Assembly (NCBI GenBank): GCA_045644765.1
Contig: JAZRHM010000010.1
Coordinates: 1-64,000, forward strand
DNA: 64,000 bases
Direction of reading: 5' to 3'
Source of the DNA: JAFTYO01 sp045644765
Lineage (GTDB): Bacteria; Pseudomonadota; Alphaproteobacteria; RF32; CAG-239
Each line of letters starts with the position of its first letter. The stretch's first letter is position 1. The position numbers and the translations under genes were made by a program. The notes beneath the pieces are model-generated. The model made no database searches. It saw only the letters and a list, made by a program, of their open reading frames with translations, and was not told where the DNA came from. Positions 57,026 through 64,000 of the stretch are shown piece by piece.

Positions 57026-58435
57026 TTATACCAATACCAAATTAAAAACAGTTATCATATTATCCGGCCAAATATTGGGTTTAACAACGAGTAATACAAT
57101 TAAAATTATATTTATTAGAAGATATATATATAAGCCGTAATCAGGCCTGTTAAACTCAACATCTTTCTGATTAAAATACATTGAACGTATAATTTGCAAA
57201 TATGCGGACATTAAAATTATTAATGATATCAACGCTATAAAAACAATAAAATAATTTTCGCACTCTACAAAACTTTCAAAAGCGAAAAGTTGACCGATAA
57301 ATCCGGGGAAAGGAGCAATTCCCATTAAAGATATCATAAAAAACAACATAGATGCTGAAACAAAAGGACGTACTTTGGCAATACCATTTATCATATTTAA
57401 GTTTGCTAAATATACTCCATTACTTTTAAAACTGTAAAAACATGTATAAATACCAAACAAAGCTAAGATATAAATCTGTAAATAAACAAATCCTCCATAC
57501 ATGCTGGAACTTGTAAATGGTGACAGAAGTAAAAGGATCATACCTAAATTATAAATTCCACCATAAGCAAAAATTTTACGCAAATTTCTGCTGGAATTTG
57601 CGCCAACTGCACCTAACAGCAATGAGAAAATGCCAAAATAAGTATACACCGAATCTAACTCAAGTTTAATCGGCATAAATATTGTTGTATTTAACTTAAC
57701 AAAACAAGCAAATAAAGCAAATAACGGAACTAAATTCAAATATGATGCAACAGGTAACACAGCCGGAGCAACCATGTCAGCAAAACAAAAATGTAAAGGA
57801 GCCAAATTCAGCAAGAACAATACAAAAAAGATAACCGAAATAAAAATAAAAATTGACATTTTAATATCAGACATACCAACAATTTCAGACGCTTTTGCAT
57901 AATACGTATTATCTGAGCCTAAAAAGCAAATCGAAAAAAGCATCATCAAAACAAACATCAACGAAACTACTGCATAACGCTTACTACCATTATGAAATTC
58001 CTCAGTTTGCTGACTAAATTTCAACATTTTATAATTAACAAATGACAAAATTGATAATCCCACAAACAACACTTTCAAATCTACAGCTTTAATAATTATG
58101 CTAAAGCATAATGTCGCAAAAAGAGATAAAATACAAAAATAAAAAGGTTCCAAATCTTCAGAAACAAACCACTTAACAGAAAGAGACAACCATAAAAACA
58201 TAACAAAACAAGTTAAAACATAAAAAAGTGATGTAAAAGTTGTTACTTCCATATACATCGGAAAAACCGACTTGTTGTAAAAAAGTATAGAAAAGCAAGC
58301 ACTTATCAGCACCATGATTTTAGTAGTTTTAAAATAAGACTTGATTGATGTTTCCATTAAATATTTTTGCATAAACAAAAACAAGATACCTAAAAACAAT
58401 GAAATTTCTGAAGTAAAATACAATGCATTTTCCAT
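57026..58435 (-). CDS. nuoN: NuoN-like subunit of NADH-quinone oxidoreductase, channel residues lost
   Basis: This 469-residue polytopic membrane protein (about 14 helices) aligns with the antiporter-like NuoN subunit of complex I. The match is clear in HFCFADMVAPAVLPVASYLN and GIAPFPGFIGQLFAFESFVE. In canonical NuoN, protons pass by way of one Glu and three Lys. Here they read Ser128 (GLSILSF for GLELLSL), Leu208, Leu238 and Gln382 (GFIGQ for GFFGK). His215 of the conserved P-x-H is retained. Start 58435 (MENALYF) is chosen by the normal NuoN length; the frame extends upstream. It is followed immediately by birA. See the finding on loss of these residues. Confidence 0.8.
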   Translation of the reverse strand: MENALYFTSEISLFLGILFLFMQKYLMETSIKSYFKTTKIMVLISACFSILFYNKSVFPMYMEVTTFTSLFYVLTCFVMFLWLSLSVKWFVSEDLEPFYFCILSLFATLCFSIIIKAVDLKVLFVGLSILSFVNYKMLKFSQQTEEFHNGSKRYAVVSLMFVLMMLFSICFLGSDNTYYAKASEIVGMSDIKMSIFIFISVIFFVLFLLNLAPLHFCFADMVAPAVLPVASYLNLVPLFALFACFVKLNTTIFMPIKLELDSVYTYFGIFSLLLGAVGANSSRNLRKIFAYGGIYNLGMILLLLSPFTSSSMYGGFVYLQIYILALFGIYTCFYSFKSNGVYLANLNMINGIAKVRPFVSASMLFFMISLMGIAPFPGFIGQLFAFESFVECENYFIVFIALISLIILMSAYLQIIRSMYFNQKDVEFNRPDYGLYIYLLINIILIVLLVVKPNIWPDNMITVFNLVLV

Positions 58436-58448
58436 AAGCTTATCTTTC

Positions 58449-59864
58449 TTAATACACAAACCAAAGAGGTTTAAACAACGATAAAAATAAAACAAGCAAC
58501 ACAACGATACAAATTACAAATTCTGTTGTATCAATATCATGTATTTTTTCTTTTACATTTAACGGACAAGTATCATCTTTCAAAGTATATAAATTTTGTA
58601 ACAATGACACTGCAGCCAACACCAGAGTTATTATAACGGCTGTACCGATATATAGACTGACATTAAAAATTTCGGAAATAATAATAAAATTATTCCAAAA
58701 AAGAGCCGAAACCGGAAGACCGATTGCCGCTAACACTAACATAGAATATGCTAAAGAAGTTTTAGGTTGTAAACATAATATACCATTAACTCCACTAGAA
58801 AGTTTTTCACTCTCTGCTTCAATATGCGCCACAATCATTGTAAGAGCAGCCATAACCAAAATAAATGCAAATAACGAATAAGCTATATTATCAATTAAGA
58901 TATCTGTAGGCAAAAACACACCTATAAGATACAATAAATAATAAACTAAGGTATAAGCAAAAAGTTTTTCTTTAACCGATGTGTTTGAATATACGCTAAA
59001 CGATATAAACAGCATCGTAAGAATACAAAACATTTCAAAAATAGGAGCCAATGATGAAATCTCATCCGGAATATTTGCCGGCCAAAAACGAACAAATCCA
59101 TATAAACCAACCACCGGTATAATATTTGCTTCAATAAACACTAACGGATTTTTTATGTTCGCACTAAATGATGTTATCCAATAATGAAAAGGCCAAACCG
59201 GAATACGCGATACAAAAGCCAAAAATATAGCACTCCACACCCATATACCATATCCCTTATCCAGTTTAACCGAAGCAATCTGATTGATTTCAACACTTTT
59301 CCCTTCTAATGCATATATTGTGACTATTGCACTCAAAAATAAAAATGCGCCTATAAAATTATATATATAAAATCTTGATATCATTTTATACTTTTTATCA
59401 CCACCCATAATACCGGTTTGCATGAACAAAGGAAATATCATTAAAACGAAAAAAGTATAAAAAGAAAAAATATCAACAGCTGCAAAATAAGCATTACACG
59501 AGCTCAAAAAACACATAGTAAAAAATAATACCGATTTTTGCGACTTTATTTCATACCTGATAGCAAAAACGCCGACTAAAATTGCTAAATGTACAGCCAA
59601 CATCAATAACAATGATGTCATATCAATACCAAAAACAACATTCACTCGAGGTAAAATCGGCCAAATAAAGGAACTGATTGCTTGAAGATTTTCACTATGC
59701 ATATCAATATCCGAAAACAGTTTTAATATTAAAAAAATATTACTTATTATGGTCAATATGGCAACATCTACCGAGTTTTTACGTTCACCATCATGAGAAC
59801 TGACAACAAACAAACCGCCAAGTAACGGCAAGAAGATAATTACCAATAACAAATTTTGCACCAT
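58449..59864 (-). CDS. nuoM: NuoM-like subunit of NADH-quinone oxidoreductase, channel residues lost
   Basis: This 471-residue polytopic protein aligns well with NuoM: FGIDMTSLLLMLAVHLAILV, DIFSFYTFFVLMIFPLF then TGIMGGDKKYK, RIPVWPFHYWI and VVGLYGFVRF. Each of the four residues that carry protons in NuoM is changed: the helix 5 Glu is Val140, the helix 7 Lys is Arg220, the helix 8 Lys is Val251 and the helix 12 Glu is Asn392. The frame is intact and the length is near normal (about 490-510). The start overlaps the nuoL stop by one base (TAATG). It lies between nuoL and nuoN in the normal order. Confidence 0.83.
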   Translation of the reverse strand: MVQNLLLVIIFLPLLGGLFVVSSHDGERKNSVDVAILTIISNIFLILKLFSDIDMHSENLQAISSFIWPILPRVNVVFGIDMTSLLLMLAVHLAILVGVFAIRYEIKSQKSVLFFTMCFLSSCNAYFAAVDIFSFYTFFVLMIFPLFMQTGIMGGDKKYKMISRFYIYNFIGAFLFLSAIVTIYALEGKSVEINQIASVKLDKGYGIWVWSAIFLAFVSRIPVWPFHYWITSFSANIKNPLVFIEANIIPVVGLYGFVRFWPANIPDEISSLAPIFEMFCILTMLFISFSVYSNTSVKEKLFAYTLVYYLLYLIGVFLPTDILIDNIAYSLFAFILVMAALTMIVAHIEAESEKLSSGVNGILCLQPKTSLAYSMLVLAAIGLPVSALFWNNFIIISEIFNVSLYIGTAVIITLVLAAVSLLQNLYTLKDDTCPLNVKEKIHDIDTTEFVICIVVLLVLFLSLFKPLWFVY

Positions 59865-61549
59865 TATTTACTTCCCTTTATAAAGCACCATATAACCACC
59901 AAGATAGCCAATATAAAATTTATCGAATAATAAACGGGCCAATTTCTTACAAACTTTCTGAAAACACGAATTGTAAAACTGTTTACTGATGTTCCCATCG
60001 CGGTAAGTGTTTTTTCAATAAACATAAAATCAAACAAAACCGTCAACCATCTTCCGATAATTTTAACCGGATTGACAATCATTATATCGTAAATATGTGC
60101 AAAAAAATCTATCTTTTGCAATTTTGTGTTCAATTGCTTTTTTTCAAAAATAAATTTTAGCGGATACAACATTATCAACGCCACAAAAGTTACGATAAAA
60201 ATCAAAGGATATAGCCAATATGACTTATACTCAAATAATATAAAAGATTCTACAAATACACAAAGGCTTAATATCAGTAGAGGTCTGAAATCAAACTTTA
60301 GTTTTTGCATATTTTTTTTGAATAAACTGAATATTTGCGCATACAAATTTGATGATGCAACAACAAACAAAGCAGCAAAAAAACAAATCCAAGGCAGGCT
60401 CAAATTGCCATAAACTGTCTCAAGTTGAGAAAAAAACACACAAGCGGTTAACATGTAAATAACAGTTATAAATTTAATTGCTTTTTTGTTTCCTAACGGC
60501 TCAGTATATATATACGATAAATCGCTTTCTCGGTTAAGATAATAGTGTGTATAATAAAGGCATAAGTTTAAACAAAATCCGGCCACAAGCATAATTGAAA
60601 GTTGCATATTCCAAACAAATTCCGAACATTGCAACAATTTGACGACAATTGCCATAATAAGCATATTAAGATATACTGTTTTTTCTTTTAAATTATTCAT
60701 AGCAATCATCCCGATTGTTCCCCAACACATTGTAAGAACAATGGCGATATTTAAACACATCTCAAAAGAAGGAGAAACCACCAGCAACGGATAAAATTTC
60801 ATAAATAAAATAAGAGCAACCATAGGAGTCGACAAATAATAAATTAAAATAAGCTTGTGAAATTTAGTATTTTTCAAGTCAAGCAAATAACTATGAAACA
60901 AGAAAAACCCCATCTTAATAAACAAACTTACCATAATTACAAACATTATAAAATCACGATGTCGTCCGGTTTCATAATAGTGACCGACAGAACCGATTTC
61001 CAACGTTTCCAACTTTCCCTTAAGCATAGCCATAACCAAAAACAGCCCCATATCGGCAACCAGATTATAGATACTGTATCGCCTGCTGGCATAAATATCT
61101 TTAATAAAAAGCTGACTTAGAATATCAATTACAAACACAAAAGTAATAATCTGGATCAAATTATTACCGGCAATGAGCATTATTAAACTCAATAAATTAA
61201 ATATCAAAATTGCAGCAAATTCTCTTTTATTGCTTTCATACTTAAAAAACAGATTATTAAACAAAGCAATCAGCGTTATAATAAAAAACGGAAAAACAAT
61301 CTTACAATTATTTAATGAAGAAATGATATCAATTTTTATATCTCCGCTTCTGGAACTGTCCCATAACAAAGTCGTAATTTTTTCATCACCTGTCTGAAAA
61401 TCTTTACAAAAAAGATAAAAAACAAAACATGTTGCAAATGTCATAAGAGGGACGATAAATTTATCTGCTTTAACGCGAAACTTTAATAAAGCACATAATC
61501 CGATAAACAACAAATAAGCAACTGCATTTGTAAGCATATTTTCCACCAT
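59864..61549 (-). CDS. nuoL: NuoL-like subunit of NADH-quinone oxidoreductase, divergent
   Basis: This 561-residue polytopic protein is a divergent NuoL. The helix 7 Lys is retained (Lys212 in LFIKMGFFLFHSYLLDL, with His219), but the helix 5 Glu (FGWEGVG in typical NuoL) is replaced by Phe139 (FVFVIDILS). The HAATMV motif is absent (LIYYLSTPMVALIL). The C-terminal part (IYDIMIVNPVKIIGRWLTVL through YYSINFILAILVVIWCF) keeps the lateral-helix layout that clamps NuoM and NuoN. Length is shorter than usual (about 610-640). ATG 61549 or ATG 61537 may be used. No nuoA-K gene precedes it. Confidence 0.78.
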   Translation of the reverse strand: MVENMLTNAVAYLLFIGLCALLKFRVKADKFIVPLMTFATCFVFYLFCKDFQTGDEKITTLLWDSSRSGDIKIDIISSLNNCKIVFPFFIITLIALFNNLFFKYESNKREFAAILIFNLLSLIMLIAGNNLIQIITFVFVIDILSQLFIKDIYASRRYSIYNLVADMGLFLVMAMLKGKLETLEIGSVGHYYETGRHRDFIMFVIMVSLFIKMGFFLFHSYLLDLKNTKFHKLILIYYLSTPMVALILFMKFYPLLVVSPSFEMCLNIAIVLTMCWGTIGMIAMNNLKEKTVYLNMLIMAIVVKLLQCSEFVWNMQLSIMLVAGFCLNLCLYYTHYYLNRESDLSYIYTEPLGNKKAIKFITVIYMLTACVFFSQLETVYGNLSLPWICFFAALFVVASSNLYAQIFSLFKKNMQKLKFDFRPLLILSLCVFVESFILFEYKSYWLYPLIFIVTFVALIMLYPLKFIFEKKQLNTKLQKIDFFAHIYDIMIVNPVKIIGRWLTVLFDFMFIEKTLTAMGTSVNSFTIRVFRKFVRNWPVYYSINFILAILVVIWCFIKGSK

Positions 61550-61556
61550 AAAATTT

Positions 61557-61581
61557 TAAGGGCTTAAAGATAGCCCTTAAA
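61557..61581 (-). terminator. Candidate terminator of the gene at 61600
   Basis: TTAAGGGCT and AGCCCTTAA form a perfect 9-bp stem around a 7-base loop. On minus it is followed by AATTTT, so only a weak T-run is present. It would separate the small gene from nuoL. Confidence 0.55.
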
Positions 61582-61599
61582 AAAATCTAACTGTTTATT

Positions 61600-61917
61600 T
61601 TACATAAAAACCTTAACATCTTTCACGATTCGAACAGGGACTTTATATTCTCTGATAACATCATCATCATTAATTTCCACAACCCACACTTCCGAAACAG
61701 ATTTTAATGGCGCTCGAGCACCTTGAGCAATATCATCAAAATAAACAGCATTTTCCTTACAACGATACAAAAGAGCATACTCTGTTCCATCGTACACAAA
61801 CAAAGGATTTTCAGGGCCTCCGTTGCGTTGCTGGATAATCATCATAATCTGTCCTTGGTCATTTTGCAAAATGTCATATCTGCTTTTTTTGACGTTTGCT
61901 TGAGTATCTTCAGCCAT
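61600..61917 (-). CDS. Small uncharacterised protein, paralogue of the protein at 46092
   Basis: This 105-residue protein has no family that I can name. It aligns with the 106-residue protein at 46092 over residues 14-100 around a core of YDILQNDQGQIMMIIQQRN, PLFVYDGTEYALLYRCKEN and VVEINDDDVIREYKVPVRIV. No signal peptide or helix is seen. It stands alone 50 bases before nuoL, with a hairpin between them. Its upstream gap (61918-62072) is shared with the divergent tRNA-Lys promoter. Confidence 0.65.
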   Translation of the reverse strand: MAEDTQANVKKSRYDILQNDQGQIMMIIQQRNGGPENPLFVYDGTEYALLYRCKENAVYFDDIAQGARAPLKSVSEVWVVEINDDDVIREYKVPVRIVKDVKVFM

Positions 61918-62027
61918 ATTAAACCTCTATAAGATATATATTAACACATAATTTAAGGCACAATAACACAGATTTATTAATAAATAAACACTAAATTCAT
62001 TTTTTTTAACTTTTTTTATTTTTTTAG

Positions 62028-62056
62028 TTGACATGCAATTTTTTATATTCTATATA
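62028..62056 (+). promoter_or_regulatory. Promoter of tRNA-Lys
   Basis: A perfect TTGACA (62028-62033), a 17-base spacer and TATATA (62051-62056) lie 17 bases before the tRNA 5' end, which fits a strong stable-RNA promoter. Confidence 0.8.
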
Positions 62057-62072
62057 TCCACTCATTGAGTGC

Positions 62073-62148
62073 GGGCTCGTAGCTCAGTCGGTAGAGCATT
62101 TGACTTTTAATCAAAGGGTCATGGGTTCGAATCCCGTCGGGCTCACCA
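62073..62148 (+). tRNA. tRNA-Lys (anticodon TTT)
   Basis: This 76-base sequence folds into a full cloverleaf. GGGCTCG pairs with CGGGCTC (two G-T wobbles) in the acceptor stem, the anticodon stem TTTGA/TCAAA encloses loop CTTTTAA with anticodon TTT, and the T arm carries GGTTCGAATCC. The 3' end has discriminator A73-like position and encoded CCA. It has a strong promoter and a terminator starting seven bases downstream, so it is a single-tRNA unit. Confidence 0.96.
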
Positions 62149-62154
62149 ATACAA

Positions 62155-62181
62155 AAACCACCTGAAAAGGTGGTTTTTTTG
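62155..62181 (+). terminator. Rho-independent terminator after tRNA-Lys
   Basis: AAACCACCT (62155-62163) and AGGTGGTTT (62168-62176) enclose a four-base loop and lead into T7. A second copy with one changed base is at 62341-62367. Confidence 0.85.
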
Positions 62182-62340
62182 TTGTCCCTAGGGCTTCGAA
62201 CCTTGGGTTCTTCAATTCCGTCTACAATGTTGCCACACTTCGCATCGCTCGTTCGCAACATTAAGTCTCATTGCGTCTCCTCATAAAAAGTGCATTACAG
62301 CACTTTTTCTTTCGGCCGTCCGTCGGGCTCACCAATACAA

Positions 62341-62367
62341 AAACCACCTGAAAGGGTGGTTTTTTTG
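62341..62367 (+). terminator. Second copy of the tRNA-Lys terminator hairpin
   Basis: AAACCACCT and the paired GGTGGTTT (gaaagggtgg variant) lead into T7. It is the duplicated hairpin within the 82-bp repeat and has no gene just upstream. Confidence 0.7.
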
Positions 62368-62411
62368 TTGTCCCTAGGGCTTCGAACCTTGGGTTCTTCA
62401 ATATGTTACAC

Positions 62412-62445
62412 AAAAAAGAGCCTTTTGAAAAGGCTCTTTTTTTTC
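62412..62445. terminator. Terminator of the acyl carrier protein gene
   Basis: AAAAAAGAGCCTTTT and AAAAGGCTCTTTTTTTT form a long stem with A and T runs on each side. It lies 17 bases past the stop of the minus-strand acyl carrier gene. Confidence 0.85.
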
Positions 62446-62461
62446 ATTCTTCTCTAGTAAG

Positions 62462-62698
62462 TTAATTTACTTTTGCTTCGATAAGATTAACAAGATCACC
62501 AACTGTCTTAACGCAAATCCAGTCTTCATCAGCAATTGTAATATCACAAACTTTCTCAACCGAGAAACATAACTCGACTTGATCAATTGAACCGAGCATA
62601 AGATCCTCACCCAATCTTGCACTTGGAATTACTCTTTCAGCTGAAAGATCAAACCCTTCAAGCATAATCGCTTGAATCATTTCTAATGCTTTACTCAT
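62462..62698 (-). CDS. Acyl carrier protein-like protein
   Basis: This 78-residue acidic protein has the ACP four-helix pattern: RLGEDLMLGSIDQVELCFSV, with phosphopantetheine Ser37 in LGSIDQVEL (DSLD in canonical AcpP), and an end of VKTVGDLVNLIEAKV. It should carry acyl chains on a pantetheine arm. The changed DSL (GSI) and the two Cys residues suggest a specialised ACP rather than the main AcpP. No fab, acpS or synthase genes are next to it. It is monocistronic with its own terminator. Confidence 0.85.
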   Translation of the reverse strand: MSKALEMIQAIMLEGFDLSAERVIPSARLGEDLMLGSIDQVELCFSVEKVCDITIADEDWICVKTVGDLVNLIEAKVN

Positions 62699-62805
62699 TT
62701 TTTAATAATTTTTATAGTTCAACATATATTTAATTTAATAGTCAGCACATTTTTTATGTCTGATTAGCATCATAATTGCGTAAGTAATTATTTTTATGCT
62801 GCCAA

Positions 62806-62832
62806 ATTATACAAAAAAACAAATTTAGTCAA
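62806..62832 (-). promoter_or_regulatory. Candidate promoter of the acyl carrier protein gene
   Basis: Read on minus: TTGACT (62832-62827), 15-base spacer, TATAAT (62811-62806). The short spacer lowers confidence. The leader to the ATG at 62698 would be about 100 bases. Confidence 0.4.
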
Positions 62833-62932
62833 TATAAAAATGATTTTTACTTATTTTATCTCAATCTTAAACTTATTTTCATAAATATAGGTATATAATA
62901 TGCCAAATAGTACTATAATTTAAGAGGTAACG

Positions 62933-64000
62933 ATGTCTTCTAAATATAAAATTTTAATGGTAATGCTTGGTTTATTAGCCAGCTCAAATGCAAATTCTTA
63001 CTATAAGCCATTATCACCGGCAAGTTTTGATGCGTTATATTCGCTTGCGGCACATGAAAATGTTTCTGCCATAAATCATGCCATTTCCCGAGGTTTAAAT
63101 ATAAATTCGGTCAACAAGAATGGTGATACCGGCTTATGTGTTGCAGCCAAAAGACGTGATAAAAAAGCTTTTAAGTCTTTTATGCTTGCCGGTGCAAACT
63201 CGTCGCATCCATGCACATGGGAAATTAGAGGATATCGTGACTTTATGGAACAAGCAGTTTATGATGCCCCGAAAAAAATGGACACAGCTACCAATGCCAA
63301 AGAGATTGTAGAACCCGGTATGAGTTGGAAAACTAAAACACTTATCGGAACCGGCGTGGTTGCTGCAGGTGCCGGTGTGGCTCTTGCCTTAGGCGGCGGT
63401 GGCGGTGGTGGCAGCGATAATAAAGTTGACCCAAATTGCCGTTTTGGTTATTATGAAGGTGACAAGTGCGTATGTTATACCGGATATATAGGAGAAAAAT
63501 GTGACTCCTGTAACGAAGCAGATAACTACTTCCCTTATGAAACAAAAAATTGCCATAAAAAAATTGAATTAACCGAAGAAAATTTAAATGGCAAAAATAA
63601 AGATCATGTTGAACAAGTAGGAAATCAGCTTGTATGCAAAGACGAATATACCGGTGATACATGTGATGATTGTGCACCCGGTTATGGAAAAATCAGTAAT
63701 GGAGAGTGTAAAGTTCTTTCAGTTAGCAAGTATGGAAGCAACAACTCTAATGTTAATTCATCAACTATTAATGTTTATAATGATAGTGATAAATATCAAC
63801 ATATTTACGGCATGTATTATGATGCAAAAGGTGATTATACAAACCTGACCCTACCCAAAAACCAAATGAGCAACAGCTATACGGTTTATGAAATTAAGAT
63901 TTTTGATAAGCCTATAGATGGGCCTATAGTAGTTTACGATGATGGAACGACAACACCTTACGGCGATGTGCTTGCAACACCTACCTACCCCTACCTTAAT
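62933..64000 (+). CDS. Ankyrin / glycine-zipper / Cys-rich secreted protein, 3' end outside window
   Basis: The gene is open to the right edge (356 residues visible). A signal peptide (MVMLGLLASSNANS region) leads to about two ankyrin-like repeats (30-100; NVSAINHAISRGLNINSVNK, GDTGLCVAAKRRD). A Gly/Ala helix at about 133-152 (TLIGTGVVAAGAGVALAL) runs into seven or more glycines. Then come EGF-like Cys-rich units (CRFGYYEGDKCVCYTGYIG, then CDSCN, CKDEYTGDTCDDCAPGYG) and the start of a Ser/Asn-rich region. The first 165 residues match the layout and length of the subtilase autotransporter at 15253. AAGAGGT lies four to ten bases before the ATG. It is probably a surface or secreted protein. Confidence 0.82.
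   Translation, partial: MSSKYKILMVMLGLLASSNANSYYKPLSPASFDALYSLAAHENVSAINHAISRGLNINSVNKNGDTGLCVAAKRRDKKAFKSFMLAGANSSHPCTWEIRGYRDFMEQAVYDAPKKMDTATNAKEIVEPGMSWKTKTLIGTGVVAAGAGVALALGGGGGGGSDNKVDPNCRFGYYEGDKCVCYTGYIGEKCDSCNEADNYFPYETKNCHKKIELTEENLNGKNKDHVEQVGNQLVCKDEYTGDTCDDCAPGYGKISNGECKVLSVSKYGSNNSNVNSSTINVYNDSDKYQHIYGMYYDAKGDYTNLTLPKNQMSNSYTVYEIKIFDKPIDGPIVVYDDGTTTPYGDVLATPTYPYLN

Larger units (their letters stand above)
62135..62402 (+). repeat. Direct 82-bp duplication of the tRNA-Lys 3' end and its terminator
   Basis: Bases 62135-62216 recur at 62321-62402 (offset 186) with one mismatch in the terminator loop (gaaaagg / gaaaggg). Each copy holds the last 14 bases of the tRNA with CCA, the terminator, and a 34-base tail. 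The 104 bases between them (62217-62320) contain no gene; they hold inverted repeat ATGTTGC/GCAACAT and a terminator-like AAAAGTGC/GCACTTTT hairpin. This describes the main content of the 62149-62461 gene-free stretch, along with the terminator at 62412. Confidence 0.85.

Noticed and set aside
57026..61549. An Mrp-type sodium/proton antiporter operon
   Set aside because: The neighbours birA and rnj and the L-M-N order with the NuoL lateral helix fit the nuo locus; the small Mrp subunits (B, C, E, F, G) are absent.
62043..62261. A 72-residue minus-strand frame containing GIRTHDPLIKSQMLYRLSYE
   Set aside because: It is the antisense translation of tRNA-Lys and its flank, a well-known false protein in annotations.
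62135..62402. att sites of an integrated phage or island
   Set aside because: The core lies mostly downstream of the tRNA, the interval is only 104 bases and no integrase is seen, so a local duplication is the simpler view.

Overview
The window is AT-rich bacterial chromosome whose gene order and protein signatures point to an uncultured, gut-type alphaproteobacterium with a fermentative, low-oxygen metabolism. Evidence for Alphaproteobacteria: the neighbourhood nuoL-nuoM-nuoN-birA-rnj, a RquA-like methyltransferase, an ApaG protein and an Aas/LplT-like fusion. Evidence for anaerobic life: pyruvate formate-lyase with its activase, a membrane pyrophosphatase, a likely rhodoquinone-forming enzyme, and glycogen enzymes. 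The placement is inferred from gene content only; no 16S rRNA gene is present.

Layout. 1-3452 (minus) is the 5' part of a very large Pmp-like adhesin with a 325-residue tandem repeat. 3573-9774 (minus) is a tight run: CDF metal exporter, an ABC-2 permease/GldG-like/DUF4340 triple fusion, its ATPase, and anmK. 9859-27905 is mostly plus strand: tyrS, (apaG on minus), a secreted ankyrin protein, hppA, an ankyrin-subtilase autotransporter, rpmH-rnpA-yidD-yidC-engB, ligA, a secreted basic protein, an LplT-PlsC-AMP-like fusion and a pilin-like protein. 27907-33337 (minus) is the rod-shape cluster mreB-mreC-mreD-mrdA-rodA. 33442-35617 (minus) is rsmE, a LuxR-type response regulator and rquA. Then come cmk (+), an RsmB-like methyltransferase (-), a second pilin-like protein (+), pflA and pflB (-), a two-gene pilin-like/adhesin unit (-), two small unknown proteins, and malQ-glgX-glgB (-). 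53339-54623 holds a DUF2934 protein (+) and an S66 peptidase (-). 54637-61549 (minus) is nuoL-nuoM-nuoN-birA-rnj. The right end has a small unknown protein, tRNA-Lys(TTT) with a duplicated 3' flank, an orphan acyl carrier protein, and the start of a second ankyrin/poly-glycine secreted protein cut by the window edge.

How the parts fit. The metabolic genes suggest sugar and glycogen fermentation through Pfl, with PPi-driven ion pumping and perhaps rhodoquinone-dependent reduction. NuoM and NuoN keep the fold but have lost the charged residues that carry protons in canonical complex I, which is the most striking biochemical observation. The surface is heavily invested: a Pmp-like adhesin, two proteins built on a shared ankyrin - glycine-zipper helix - poly-Gly module, and three pilin-like proteins with the G(-1)/E(+5) signature but no assembly machinery here. 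One pilin gene carries a 108-bp in-frame insertion in its leader that folds as an imperfect palindrome and is bounded by 13-bp direct repeats, resembling the palindromic coding elements known from Rickettsia.
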